Shown here piece by piece: positions 8,885-17,584 of a stretch of DNA of 38,062 nucleotides; the stretch's first letter is position 1, and each line of letters begins with the position of its first letter. The position numbers were made by a program, and so were the translations under genes. The DNA is from Verrucomicrobia subdivision 3 bacterium UBA693 (GTDB lineage: Bacteria > Verrucomicrobiota > Verrucomicrobiia > Limisphaerales > UBA8199). The stretch lies in the NCBI GenBank assembly GCA_002298785.1, contig DBMR01000091.1, positions 15,996 to 54,057 on the forward strand, in the 5' to 3' direction. A model generated the notes under the pieces. The model searched no databases. It was given only the letters and a program-made list of their open reading frames with translations, and had not been told where the DNA came from.

Positions 8885-10264
8885 CTATTTAGGGTCGACC
8901 GGTCGATACGCCCCTTTGGGGACCGTCCGATCCACATGGTAGACAGAAAATTCCCGAATTGTCACAGGCGCAACCCGGTCCTCGACCTGCAAGCGGACCT
9001 CGGTGACGGCCACCGGCGTGATCGGGAAGATTTGCCTACTGCCAATCTGACTCCCTCGTGCGAGCGGAATCCAGGCGCCATCGGCACGGAGTCCTTCCAC
9101 CAGAAACTTCCGGACGCGTTCTCCGCCGCGAATATCCTCCCGCAACACCAGGTGATCGATCGTCTTTTCGCCGCCACAATTCAGCGACATCGTATTACCT
9201 TCACCCCTGGTCGTGCCGAGGGGTTGCGCGAAACGCGTGCGGATTTCGTCGCCAAACTCTTTGAGCCGTTTCATTTGCGCGGCCGGGACTTCCCCGTGGG
9301 AGTCCGGAGTCGCATTGAGCAGCAGATTAACGCCACGGCCGACGGACATGTAATAAATCTCAACCAGGTCGTTCAGACTCAGGATGCGCTTATCGCTGCC
9401 TTCGCTCCAAAACCAATTGGGACGGAGGATGGAGACATCGCACTCCGCAGGACACCAGGAGTTGCCGGTGGGACTGCCCGCGCCTTCTTTGGGCGTCTCG
9501 CCGGGTTTCCAATCAATGGTGTTCCAGCAGGGGTACGGGGCGAAACCGTGTTCTGTGCCGACCCACCGGGAGCCTCCGCTGCGCCGTCCTTGAAATGAAA
9601 TGATTCCGGGCGAATGCCGGTCGATCAGATCGTTGATCGGAACTATGTTCCCGCCGTCGAACCACATCTCGAACATGGGCCCGTAACCGGTGAGGATCTC
9701 AGTCAATTGCTGGCGGTAGGTGTCGTTGTAAATGGATTGCTTTTCCGGGCTCGAGGCCTTGCCGCCGTCGCCCGCTCCCTGGGTGTCATCCCGGGGGCAA
9801 AGATAAACTCCGAGCCGCACGTCCGCCTGCTGACACGCCTTGGACAATTCGCCCAGCATGTCGCCCCGACCCGCCTTCCAGGGCGAAGTCTTGAGCGAGT
9901 AATCCGTCGTCTTCGTCTGCCAGGCGCAATAGCCGCCCACATGTTTGGCAACGAAGATCATATAGCCGGCATTGGCATCCTGCACCGCCCGCACCCATTG
10001 GCGGGCGTCGAAGCGGTCCGGGTTGATCTTATCCCGTGGCGTCGAGCGGTTATCGCCTTCGGAGTTTTGATAGACGTTTGGGGCCCAATGGAAGAAGAGG
10101 CCCACACCGGCTTCATGCCAAGCGACCTGTTGCGGAGTCGGCACGGGCACTCCGGCGGTGTCCGCCGCCACGCGGTTAACCATGGTGGCAATGACAAGGC
10201 TGATCGCAGTTAGCAGTTTTCTCATAATCGGGCGCGAATGCTGTGCTCGACGGTTCGCTGCCAT
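8885..10264 (-). CDS. GH29 alpha-L-fucosidase with C-terminal discoidin-like domain
   Basis: A 459-residue secreted enzyme. The chosen ATG has GAGGGGAG 9 nt upstream. A second ATG at codon 14 (MRKLL) would give a more compact signal peptide. The catalytic (beta/alpha)8 domain has FFHWAPN, KHVGGYCAW, the nucleophile Asp203 in EMWFDGG, and NLLLNATPDSHG. The last about 110 residues (LNCGGEKTIDHLVLRED and REFSVYHVD) look like an F5/8-type beta-sandwich. It probably removes terminal fucose from plant or microbial glycans. It is first in the minus-strand glycosidase operon and divergent from the astacin gene, with a 77-bp shared upstream region in which no clear promoter was recognised. Confidence 0.93.
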   Translation of the reverse strand: MAANRRAQHSRPIMRKLLTAISLVIATMVNRVAADTAGVPVPTPQQVAWHEAGVGLFFHWAPNVYQNSEGDNRSTPRDKINPDRFDARQWVRAVQDANAGYMIFVAKHVGGYCAWQTKTTDYSLKTSPWKAGRGDMLGELSKACQQADVRLGVYLCPRDDTQGAGDGGKASSPEKQSIYNDTYRQQLTEILTGYGPMFEMWFDGGNIVPINDLIDRHSPGIISFQGRRSGGSRWVGTEHGFAPYPCWNTIDWKPGETPKEGAGSPTGNSWCPAECDVSILRPNWFWSEGSDKRILSLNDLVEIYYMSVGRGVNLLLNATPDSHGEVPAAQMKRLKEFGDEIRTRFAQPLGTTRGEGNTMSLNCGGEKTIDHLVLREDIRGGERVRKFLVEGLRADGAWIPLARGSQIGSRQIFPITPVAVTEVRLQVEDRVAPVTIREFSVYHVDRTVPKGAYRPVDPK

Positions 10265-10341
10265 AATCCGGAACTCCCCTCGCTTCAGCCAGCCGAAATT
10301 TTGGGGCGCGAATTCCGAAGCCCTGGGTCGGTGGTGACTGA

Positions 10342-11172
10342 ATGACGCTTGTGATCCGGAGCGGAATGATTTTTGATGGGTTGATGTTTCAAAATCGAAT
10401 TGTGGCCGCGAGGATCGTGCGGTTGGGATTGATGGGGCTGTTCGCAGTCGGCCTCACGTTCCCGAAAGCCGGCGCGGATTCGGACCCGGCGCACATGGAT
10501 CAACACTCCGAAAAGCCACAACCCTGGCCCGGAGGCGTTATTCCTTACGACATTTCGAAACTGACGGAAGACCAGCAGGCGATTGTGAAGCGCGCCATGC
10601 AGCGCTGGATGGACACCGGCGCAAAACTCAGCTTCATCCCCCGCACCACTGAAGCGGAATACGTCAATTTCACGGGCAAGCTGGACGCCGGCAATAATAC
10701 GAGCCACCTGGGATTTCGAAAGGGGGACCGAACCGACGTCAACATCACGGCTTTTTGGTGGCGGCAGCAGGAGTGGATGCCCGTGCATGAATTGGGGCAC
10801 GTGCTCGGCTTCTTTCACGAGCACGCCCGCTGGGATCGCGACGATTACGTCACCATCCATTACGAGCATATCAAACCGGGCCGGGAATCGGACTACAATT
10901 GGGTGCCTCGAACAAATTGGATCGTCAGCAGCACGGCGTATGATTATCGATCGATCATGCACTACCGGACCTGCTGGAGTTCCAGTTGTGAATCCCAGTG
11001 CCGGGATGGCGACGGCAGCAGCCCATGTGCGGTGATCGACCCTGTCGGGACTAATTATGACCGCATCATCGGCCAATGGGGTGACAACGGTGTTAGCGCC
11101 CTGGACGCGGAAAAGGTCCGACTGGCGTATGGCGTGAAATTTGCCGCCGACACGAAGCCGTCAGGAAAGTAA
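10342..11172 (+). CDS. astacin-like zinc metalloprotease (M12A)
   Basis: The product is 276 residues with a signal-like segment at about 25-45. The zinc site is HELGHVLGFFHE, with ligands His149, His153 and His159, followed by the astacin extension HARWDRDDY. The Met-turn is SIMHY at about 204-208. These are hallmark astacin features. The prodomain is very short, about 20 residues between signal and mature-like start (PWPGGVIPYDI). A cysteine cluster (CWSSSCESQC) follows the Met-turn, suggesting disulfides and a secreted location. The ATG at 10384 is a reasonable alternative start. A stem-loop follows the stop codon. The target protein is unknown. Confidence 0.92.
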   Translation: MTLVIRSGMIFDGLMFQNRIVAARIVRLGLMGLFAVGLTFPKAGADSDPAHMDQHSEKPQPWPGGVIPYDISKLTEDQQAIVKRAMQRWMDTGAKLSFIPRTTEAEYVNFTGKLDAGNNTSHLGFRKGDRTDVNITAFWWRQQEWMPVHELGHVLGFFHEHARWDRDDYVTIHYEHIKPGRESDYNWVPRTNWIVSSTAYDYRSIMHYRTCWSSSCESQCRDGDGSSPCAVIDPVGTNYDRIIGQWGDNGVSALDAEKVRLAYGVKFAADTKPSGK

Positions 11173-11190
11173 GTTCCTTTCCAACGTAAA

Positions 11191-11219
11191 AGTCCGGAAA
11201 GTTATGGTTGATCCGGACT
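11191..11219 (+). terminator. stem-loop after astacin gene, weak terminator
   Basis: AGTCCGGA (11191-11198) and TCCGGACT (11212-11219) form a perfect 8-bp stem with a 13-nt loop, 18 nt after the astacin stop. It is followed by GTTATATTT rather than a continuous U-tract, so intrinsic termination would be weak. Confidence 0.45.
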
Positions 11220-11314
11220 GTTATATTTAGACTGAGAGGGCGCGGGCGTTGCCAGAGGGCAACCCTGCGGCGGTTGCGGCCGTCGGCTACGCGCTTAAAG
11301 CAAAGGTTGAGCCT

Positions 11315-11716
11315 ATGACTATTGCGAAACGTCTAACGTTGCTGTCGGCGGTGCCGTTGGTGGCGCTAATCGGACTGGGGACCTTCACTCGGGTGCATTG
11401 GTCCACGACCAAGCAGCGGACGCGCTTTGTGGCAGAGACTCAGGTCGGCAGTCTTTCCTCTTTGGGAGATATCTCGCGTGATTTTGAGGAATTGAGGGTA
11501 AGGATCCGCGCCTACGCAGCGGCGGTGAAGCTAACGGGTCTGCTTGGGGAATTCGACCCGGGCGCGGAGGATTTCATAGAGGCCAACCGAGCAGCATTGC
11601 AGCCGTTGTTCCCGGACGAGGGTTGGTCAGCCTTGGAAGAGCTGGTGCAAGGGTATGCGTTTGCAGAGGCGCAGGCGATGCTCGAACACGCTGCGAGCAA
11701 GCTCTCCAATGCATGA
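11315..11716 (+). pseudogene. internally deleted relic of a hybrid sensor histidine kinase
   Basis: The ATG at 11315 is preceded by AAAGGTTGAG. The 133-residue product has an N-terminal cytosolic tip and membrane helix (about 5-24) and a start of a sensor region (RFVAETQVGSLSSLGDISRDFEELRVRIR). This resembles four-helix-bundle sensor domains of chemotaxis or hybrid kinases. From about residue 70 it jumps to sequence (GLLGEFDPGAEDFIEAN and FAEAQAMLEHAA) resembling the extreme C-terminal tail of large hybrid kinases. All kinase, receiver and phosphotransfer domains are absent. The frame is intact across the junction near 11510-11530, consistent with an in-frame deletion. A short stable protein cannot be excluded. 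Confidence 0.55.
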
Positions 11717-11725
11717 GCACACTAT

Positions 11726-13234
11726 ATGCGTGGACCTCGATATCCCTCGCTTTACCAGATCAACACGCGGGTCTGGCTAAGGGAATTCGGGCGCGCATCG
11801 GGCCACCCCGCAACGCTCGATGACGTCCCGGATGCGGAACTGGATCGTCTGGCGGCGCTGGGATTTGATTGGATCTGGCTCCTGAGCGTCTGGCAGACCG
11901 GCCTAGCCGGGCAACTGGTCTCGCGAAACAACCCGGAGTGCCGGAAAGAATTCCTCGAGACCTTGCCTGACCTTAACGACGAGGACATTCCGGGCTCGGG
12001 TTTTGCGATCACGCGCTACACCGTTCATAAACGTATGGGTGGCGATGCGGCCTTGGCGCGATTGCGGGAGCGCCTGGCCCGGCGAGGCCTGAAACTGATG
12101 CTGGACTTCGTCCCAAATCATACCGGCCTCGACCACCCCTGGGTTGAGGAGCATCCCGACTATTATGTTCACGGATCGGAGCAGGACCTGGCCCGCGCTC
12201 CGGGGAATTTCACCCGAATCCAACGCAAACATGGAGACGTGCTGCTTGCGCACGGACGCGACCCATACTTCTCCGGATGGACGGACACGCTTCAGCTTGA
12301 CTACGGCAACCCCGCGTTGTGCGAGGCGATGCGGGAGGAATTGGTGAAGATCGCCGGACAGTGCGACGGAGTGCGCTGCGACATGGCCATGTTGATATTG
12401 CCGGAGATTTTTGAGCGCACTTGGGGCAAACCGGCCGAGCCATTCTGGCCGGAAGCGATCCGCCGGGTGAGGAAAAAAGTGCCGGGGTTCTGTTTCATGG
12501 CAGAAGTATATTGGGACCTGGAAGGAACCATGCAGCAGCAAGGCTTCGATTTTGCCTACGATAAACGGTTGTATGATCGCCTCCGCGCGGGACAGGCCCG
12601 GCCGGTGCGAGAGCATTTGCTGGCCGAACTGGACTACCAGGACAGGCTGGCGCGATTCCTGGAGAACCACGACGAGCCACGGGCCGCAGCCGCATTTGAC
12701 CAAAGTCGTCATGAAGCTGCCGCCGTGATCACGTTCCTCGCCCCGGGTCTGCGCTTCTTTCACCAGGGCCAATTTGAGGGGCGGCTCAAACGCATTTCCC
12801 CACACCTCGGTCGCGGGCCAATTGAATCTCTAAACGAACCCGTGCAAAAGTTCTACGAGCGGCTGCTGGCGGTGTTGCGCCGCTCAATCGTGCGCACTGG
12901 CCAATGGCGACTGCTCGAGTGCATTCCCGCCTGGAATGACAACCAATCGTCCGAGGCCTTTATTGGTTTCGCCTGGGAGGACGCGGACGGCGCCCGCCTG
13001 CTGGTGGCCGTGAACTATGCTGAGCACGCCAGCCAATGCTTTCTGCGACTCCCGTTCCCCGACCTCGGTGGACGACGCTGGACGTTAACCGATCTACTCA
13101 GCACTGCGCGCTACGAACGCGATGGAGACGAACTCAAGACCCGGGGGCTCTACCTGGACCTGGCTCCCTGGCAACACCACGTCTTCGAAATATCCGGCAA
13201 AAGCCCAAGCCAAGCCACCGCCCGTCATGAATGA
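11726..13234 (+). CDS. GH13 alpha-amylase family glycosidase
   Basis: A 502-residue protein with the conserved GH13 regions: LDFVPNHTG (I), GVRCDMA with nucleophile Asp219 (II), FMAEVYWD with acid/base Glu260 (III), and FLENHDEPRA with Asp316 (IV). It has no signal peptide, so it is probably cytosolic, handling alpha-glucan or a small alpha-glucoside. The C-terminal all-beta domain (LLVAVNYAEHASQCFLRL) fits the usual GH13 domain C. The distorted region-I neighbourhood (WIWLLSVWQTG) suggests a less studied subfamily. It starts 9 bp after the kinase relic without a clear ribosome site and overlaps the methyltransferase gene by 8 bp. Confidence 0.9.
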   Translation: MRGPRYPSLYQINTRVWLREFGRASGHPATLDDVPDAELDRLAALGFDWIWLLSVWQTGLAGQLVSRNNPECRKEFLETLPDLNDEDIPGSGFAITRYTVHKRMGGDAALARLRERLARRGLKLMLDFVPNHTGLDHPWVEEHPDYYVHGSEQDLARAPGNFTRIQRKHGDVLLAHGRDPYFSGWTDTLQLDYGNPALCEAMREELVKIAGQCDGVRCDMAMLILPEIFERTWGKPAEPFWPEAIRRVRKKVPGFCFMAEVYWDLEGTMQQQGFDFAYDKRLYDRLRAGQARPVREHLLAELDYQDRLARFLENHDEPRAAAAFDQSRHEAAAVITFLAPGLRFFHQGQFEGRLKRISPHLGRGPIESLNEPVQKFYERLLAVLRRSIVRTGQWRLLECIPAWNDNQSSEAFIGFAWEDADGARLLVAVNYAEHASQCFLRLPFPDLGGRRWTLTDLLSTARYERDGDELKTRGLYLDLAPWQHHVFEISGKSPSQATARHE

Positions 13235-13928
13235 TCATACGTTTGACGAGCAGACCGCACGCGGTTGGATTCGCGGAATTGAGCAGGGCAACAGCCAAGT
13301 GCGAGAGCAGGATATCTACCCACGATTGCGAGCCTGGCTCGAACGCGCGGCTCCGACTCGGATTCTCGAGATCGGCTGTGGTCAGGGTGTTTGCTCCGCC
13401 AAGATCGATCTGAGTGGCCGAATCTACATCGGTGTCGACCCGTCGCCTTTCCTGATTGATCGGGCCAGGGAGTTGTACACGACCGCGGGTCGGGAATTCG
13501 CTGTCGGCAATGCCTATGAGCTGCCGTTTTCAGAAAAGCAGTTCGACGCCGTCTTCTCCGTCATGGTCTGGCATTTGTTGAGTGATCTACCAAAGGCTGC
13601 ATTCGAGATGTGCCGGGTGTTGAAGCCGGGCGGCCATTTCCTGATCGTGACCGCAAATCCCGGTGCCCGCTCCGACTGGGAAGCCATATATCTCAACCAG
13701 AAGATCGACGGACGCCGTTTTGAGGGGGATTTGGTTCTGGACGGAAAGATTTTTGACCATGACGTTCTGTACTTTCACACGCAACTTGAAATTGAAAGTG
13801 CGCTAAACCGGGCGGGGCTTCAGGTTGACACGGTCGAGCCCTTTCGAAAGTCCAAGCCAGACCAGGCTCAGGAATATCTGATCTCCATGCAGGGAACCCG
13901 GCCAGCATCGACGGATAGTTCTCTCTGA
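13227..13928 (+). CDS. class I SAM-dependent methyltransferase
   Basis: The ORF is open from 13122, but the ATG at 13227 (ATGAATGA, overlapping the GH13 stop) is the sensible start, giving 233 residues. Motif I is ILEIGCGQG at about 46-54. The acidic ribose-binding residue is Asp71 in IGVDPS. Motifs II-III follow as FDAVFSVMVWHLL and CRVLKPGGHFLIV. This is the Methyltransf_11 pattern. The substrate is not evident. Overlap with the GH13 gene implies co-translation, perhaps in making or modifying a small glycoside, but that is inference. Confidence 0.88.
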   Translation: MNDHTFDEQTARGWIRGIEQGNSQVREQDIYPRLRAWLERAAPTRILEIGCGQGVCSAKIDLSGRIYIGVDPSPFLIDRARELYTTAGREFAVGNAYELPFSEKQFDAVFSVMVWHLLSDLPKAAFEMCRVLKPGGHFLIVTANPGARSDWEAIYLNQKIDGRRFEGDLVLDGKIFDHDVLYFHTQLEIESALNRAGLQVDTVEPFRKSKPDQAQEYLISMQGTRPASTDSSL

Positions 13929-14092
13929 AGTGGATGAAAGACCATGAACCATCGCCAGCAGCTGGGGCAACTTCGGTCAACCAGGACCGACCCGGTCCGC
14001 GAGCATCCATGAGACCCGCTGCGGTCATGCCCCGACACGCTCTGCCCGAGTCGCCAGAACTCCGGTGTAACGACTGAAGCGGCGCGCGTGTC

Positions 14093-14689
14093 ATGATCAG
14101 AAACGACTTGGATTTGGACATCACAGATTGCCTGGCGCGGGTGCGTCAGCAAGATCAGGAAGCCGCCCGCTCGCTGGTGGATTTCCTGTACCCGACGGTC
14201 ATCCAAATCGTGCGTGGCAATCTTCCGCGGCGGGCAGCCGAGGAGGATTTGGCCCAGGAAATCTTTGTGAAAATGTTCGCGAAACTGGATCAGTTTGAAG
14301 GCCAGGTGCCCATGCAGCACTGGGTCTCGCGAATTGCCGTAAATCATTGTCTGAATGCTATACGAGCGCAAAAATCCCGGCCGGAATGGCGCATGGCGGA
14401 CCTTTCTGAGCCGCAGTCCGAACTGCTTGACGCGCTGGCCACTACCCCCGGGCAAGACCAGCACCCCGCCCAGCTTCTGGCCGCTCGCGAGCTCGTCGAT
14501 CAACTGTTCGAGGTCCTTAGCCCCGAGGACCGACTTTTGATGCGCTGGCTGGAAATGGAAGAGCGCTCCGTCGAGGAAGTACGGCAGTTAACCGGTTGGT
14601 CCTCCGCCGCGATCCGGGTCCGAGCCTTCCGGGCACGACGGAAGTTAAACCGGCTGTTTTCCCAGTTACGAAAGGAAGGGCAATTATGA
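14093..14689 (+). CDS. ECF-type sigma-70 family RNA polymerase sigma factor
   Basis: The product is 198 residues. Region 2 covers about 25-95 (AEEDLAQEIFVKMF, then WVSRIAVNHCLN). Region 4 covers about 135-190 (LSPEDRLLMRW, SVEEVRQLTGWSSAAIRVRAFRARRKL). There is no region 1 or 3, as expected for an ECF factor. It would direct polymerase to a dedicated promoter set, possibly including its own operon. Its TGA overlaps the ATG of the next gene. No ribosome site is visible at its start. The 164 bp upstream contain a GGACCG/CGGTCC inverted repeat but no assignable promoter. Confidence 0.93.
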   Translation: MIRNDLDLDITDCLARVRQQDQEAARSLVDFLYPTVIQIVRGNLPRRAAEEDLAQEIFVKMFAKLDQFEGQVPMQHWVSRIAVNHCLNAIRAQKSRPEWRMADLSEPQSELLDALATTPGQDQHPAQLLAARELVDQLFEVLSPEDRLLMRWLEMEERSVEEVRQLTGWSSAAIRVRAFRARRKLNRLFSQLRKEGQL

Positions 14690-14982
14690 ACCAGCTAGAT
14701 CCCGATCTGAAGCGTTTGCTCAAGTGGGCGAAAGTAGAATCGCCGCCGAAGTCAACCGAGGCGCCGTTCGGATTTTCCGGACGGGTGTGGGCTTCGCGAA
14801 AGCCTGCTCAATCCCCCACGCTGTTTCAGGAACTCCAAAGCACCGCCTGGGGATTCAGTTGCGCGGCGCTTGCCTTGATTGTTTGTGGCGCCATTGTGCT
14901 CATCAGTCAGCGTCCCTCCGCTCCGCCGACCGGAGAGTTCTCCTCGGCCCTGGGATTCCTGGTCAGCAATTTCACCCCATGA
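14686..14982 (+). CDS. small single-pass membrane protein, candidate anti-sigma factor
   Basis: A 98-residue protein that starts at ATGA, overlapping the sigma stop, with AAAGGAAGGG directly upstream. It has a charged cytosolic N-terminus (LDPDLKRLLKWAKVES), one hydrophobic segment at about 53-76 and a short outer tail. Its position immediately after an ECF gene and its topology suggest a sigma-regulating membrane protein, but there is no recognisable zinc or anti-sigma domain. It overlaps the next gene by 4 bp. Confidence 0.75.
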   Translation: MNQLDPDLKRLLKWAKVESPPKSTEAPFGFSGRVWASRKPAQSPTLFQELQSTAWGFSCAALALIVCGAIVLISQRPSAPPTGEFSSALGFLVSNFTP

Positions 14983-15404
14983 AAATTTTCAAACATTGGA
15001 AAGTAATTCTGGCACTCCTGCTCGTCTTCAGCGCCGGCGCCGTCACAGGGTCAGTGGCGACGATGTTGAAGTGCAAGTACGCGTTCGAGCGCGGTTTCAC
15101 GGTGGAGAACTGGAATGCGATGACGATGAAAGTCCTGCAAAAGGACCTACAGCTCACCGCGGAACAGCAGCCGAAGGTACGGGCAATCGTGGAAGAAACT
15201 GGCAAGCAATTCGGGGAGTCGTTCGGTCAGGCCATCAAGGTCTCCGGCACCAACATGGTGGCATCCTGGCTCCGGATTGACCAGGTCCTGACCCCGGAGC
15301 AGCGTGTCATCCACCACCGGAAATGCGGGGAGTTCCGGGAGAAACTCAAGGCGGGGTTCAAGATTGAATTGCCTCCGGATTCCTGGCCGAAGCCGCAGCC
15401 ATGA
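14979..15404 (+). CDS. Spy/CpxP-like membrane-anchored periplasmic protein
   Basis: The ATG at 14979 (ATGA overlap with the previous stop) gives 141 residues. An N-terminal anchor or signal (about 8-27) is followed by an all-helical domain with two LTxxQ-type motifs (LTAEQQPKVRAIVEE and LTPEQRVIHHRK). This is the pattern of Spy/CpxP and related envelope-stress proteins. Such proteins often regulate or accompany ECF systems of the RpoE/CnrH kind. The role here may be sensing or chaperoning in the periplasm. It is followed by the CotH gene with another ATGA overlap. Confidence 0.75.
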   Translation: MKIFKHWKVILALLLVFSAGAVTGSVATMLKCKYAFERGFTVENWNAMTMKVLQKDLQLTAEQQPKVRAIVEETGKQFGESFGQAIKVSGTNMVASWLRIDQVLTPEQRVIHHRKCGEFREKLKAGFKIELPPDSWPKPQP

Positions 15405-17560
15405 GCTTCCGCCTTGAGGTAAAGTCGCACCGCTGGAGTGCCCGGGCGCCGTGGCGCCGAGCGTTGAAAGTCAGCGCCGGAGCTCTGTTGATCGTGGCGC
15501 TGATGTATGGCGCCATGGCCCTGCAAAAGGAATCGCCGACCGCATTCTCCAATCAACCACTGGACTCCGAACATCTTTACAACCTGACCAACGTCTGGAC
15601 CATTCACTTGAAGTTCGCGCCGGACCAATGGGAGGCCATGGAGCCGAAGGGCGGATTCAACCCATTCGGCGGTGGGCCTCCCGGTGGCGGCCCACCCGGC
15701 ATGGGACCCGGTGGTAGACTTGGCGGTGCTCCTCCGGGCAGTGGCCCTCCCGTTGGCGGGCCTCCTGGCGGCGGTCCGCCGGGTGGTCGGCCTGGAGGGT
15801 TCGGGGGTTTCAGCGCGGCCAGGATGTTAACGCCGGCGTTCATGAGCCAGGGCGATGTGAACCGGGACGGTTGGTTATCGCGCCCCGAGATGGAGAATCT
15901 GGCGCAAAAGTGGTTTCAAACCTGGGATGTTGAAAAGAAAGACAAACTGGATGAAGGCCAGATTCGCGCCGGCCTCGATAGGATTCGCACCCCGGGAGGC
16001 GGGATTGGCATGATGCTCCAGGGTCAGGAGGGAAAACGGAACGGGCTGGCTTCCGGGCTGGGGATCGAATTTGATTATGTTCACGCCGACCTCGAGTTTG
16101 AAGGACATGTGCTGAGGGATGTGGGGGTGCGCTACAAGGGTAACGGAACCTTCATGGAATCACGCGATTCGCTCAAGCGCTCGCTGAAGATCGAGCTCAA
16201 TCGTTACACCAAAGGCCAGGGTCTCGGTGACGTGAAAATGCTCACGCTGCAAAACAATGTCACCGATGCCAGCCTGATGAATGAAGTGCTGGCCTACCGG
16301 CTCTATCGCGATGCCGGGGTTCCGGCGCCACGCACCGCCTACGCCCGGGTCCTGGTAAGTGTGCCGGGAAAGTTCGACCAAAAATATTTCGGCCTGTATT
16401 CGTTAACCGAGGCGGTGGATAAAGGCTTTGCCCAACGCCATTTTGGAACGAAGCGCGGCGCGATCTTCAAGCCGGTTACCCCTTCCCTGTTCACCGACCT
16501 GGGCGCTGATTGGGCGGCCTACAAGCAGAGCTACGACCCCAAGGTGCTGCTGTATGAAGAGCAAAATAAGGCGGTGATGGATCTGTCGCGGCTGGTAACG
16601 CAGGCGGATGATGCGGAATTCGCCGCACGGATAGGTGGGTTCATCGACCTGCCGGAATTCGCACGGTTCATGGCGGTGATGGTTTATCTCTCGGACCTCG
16701 ACGGAATTCTCGGCCCCGGCCAAAACCTTTACCTGCATTTGAATCCCCGGACTCAACAATTCCAGTTCATCCCCTGGGACCAGGATCATTCGTGGGGACA
16801 ATTCGATCGGGCCAGCCAGCAGCAACGCGACCAACTGAGCCTGCGCCACCCGTGGCAGGGCGAAAACCCATTCCTCGAACGCATATTCAAGCTGGCAGCT
16901 TTCAAAACACCCTACCTCGCCCGGCTCGAGGAGTTCAGCCGCACGATCTTCAGCCCCGAACGATTTGCCGGGCAGGTCGATCAGCTTGCGGCTATCATCC
17001 GCCCGGCGGTACGCGAGGAATCGGAAACCAAGCTGGCTCGCTTCGAAAAAGTGGTGGCCGGTGAGAATCTGCCAACGCGCGGATTCGGACCGTTTGGTGG
17101 CGGGGAAATCAAACCCATCAAGCCGTTCACGAAAGTGCGCACGGCCTCGGTGCTCGAACAACTCGCGGGAACAACGGAGGGCCTCGTCGCCGGGAGCGGG
17201 TTCCCGGGTGGTGGTCCCGGCGGCTTTGGCCTGGGCGCGATGCTCACCCGGCCGTTGCTAAAGGTGCTCGATGAAAATCACGATTCGGCCGTAACCGAGG
17301 CGGAGTTCAAGCAAGGCTTCGGCAGACTGTTCGATACCTGGAACGGTGACCACAGCGGACGGTTAACGCTTCAGCAACTTCGTTCCGGGCTCGATAAAGA
17401 TCTATCGCCGTCTTTCGAAGGTTTCCCTCCCTTCGGCGGGGGGCCGCCCGGGAACCGAGGCCTGCCACCAGGCGAACCGCGCCAACCCGCGAACGGTCCC
17501 GTGTCCGAACCCAGACCGTTGCCTGATCCGCAAAACCTGAAACCAGTCCCGGCCAGCTAA
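15401..17560 (+). CDS. CotH kinase family protein with EF-hand insertions
   Basis: The product is 719 residues. An N-terminal anchor lies at about 22-41. A first CotH strand (VWTIHLKFAPDQWEAME, 66-81) is followed by a Gly/Pro-rich tract (about 85-137) and an EF-hand module. Loop 1 is D152-N154-D156-G157 with Glu163; loop 2 is degenerate. The CotH kinase fold resumes at about 222, with VRYKGNGTF and the lysine-rich KRSLKIELN strand, and continues to the active-site motif WDQDHSWG at 459-466. A second EF-hand pair follows (canonical loop D624-N626-D628 with Glu635). CotH proteins are secreted kinase-fold enzymes, phosphorylating spore-coat protein in Bacillus. Calcium control is inferred. Downstream DUF4956 and VTC genes are frequent CotH partners. 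Confidence 0.92.
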   Translation: MSFRLEVKSHRWSARAPWRRALKVSAGALLIVALMYGAMALQKESPTAFSNQPLDSEHLYNLTNVWTIHLKFAPDQWEAMEPKGGFNPFGGGPPGGGPPGMGPGGRLGGAPPGSGPPVGGPPGGGPPGGRPGGFGGFSAARMLTPAFMSQGDVNRDGWLSRPEMENLAQKWFQTWDVEKKDKLDEGQIRAGLDRIRTPGGGIGMMLQGQEGKRNGLASGLGIEFDYVHADLEFEGHVLRDVGVRYKGNGTFMESRDSLKRSLKIELNRYTKGQGLGDVKMLTLQNNVTDASLMNEVLAYRLYRDAGVPAPRTAYARVLVSVPGKFDQKYFGLYSLTEAVDKGFAQRHFGTKRGAIFKPVTPSLFTDLGADWAAYKQSYDPKVLLYEEQNKAVMDLSRLVTQADDAEFAARIGGFIDLPEFARFMAVMVYLSDLDGILGPGQNLYLHLNPRTQQFQFIPWDQDHSWGQFDRASQQQRDQLSLRHPWQGENPFLERIFKLAAFKTPYLARLEEFSRTIFSPERFAGQVDQLAAIIRPAVREESETKLARFEKVVAGENLPTRGFGPFGGGEIKPIKPFTKVRTASVLEQLAGTTEGLVAGSGFPGGGPGGFGLGAMLTRPLLKVLDENHDSAVTEAEFKQGFGRLFDTWNGDHSGRLTLQQLRSGLDKDLSPSFEGFPPFGGGPPGNRGLPPGEPRQPANGPVSEPRPLPDPQNLKPVPAS
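15653..15811 (+). repeat. Gly/Pro-rich low-complexity tract within the CotH gene
   Basis: About 50 codons of irregular GGP, GPP and PGG repeats encode a flexible linker between the first CotH strand and the EF-hand module. Similar tracts occur twice in the next gene (about 18215-18286 and 18773-18844). Such GC-rich repeats are prone to slippage and recombination. Confidence 0.85.
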
Positions 17561-17584
17561 TTCAACTCAACCAATAATCGCTTT

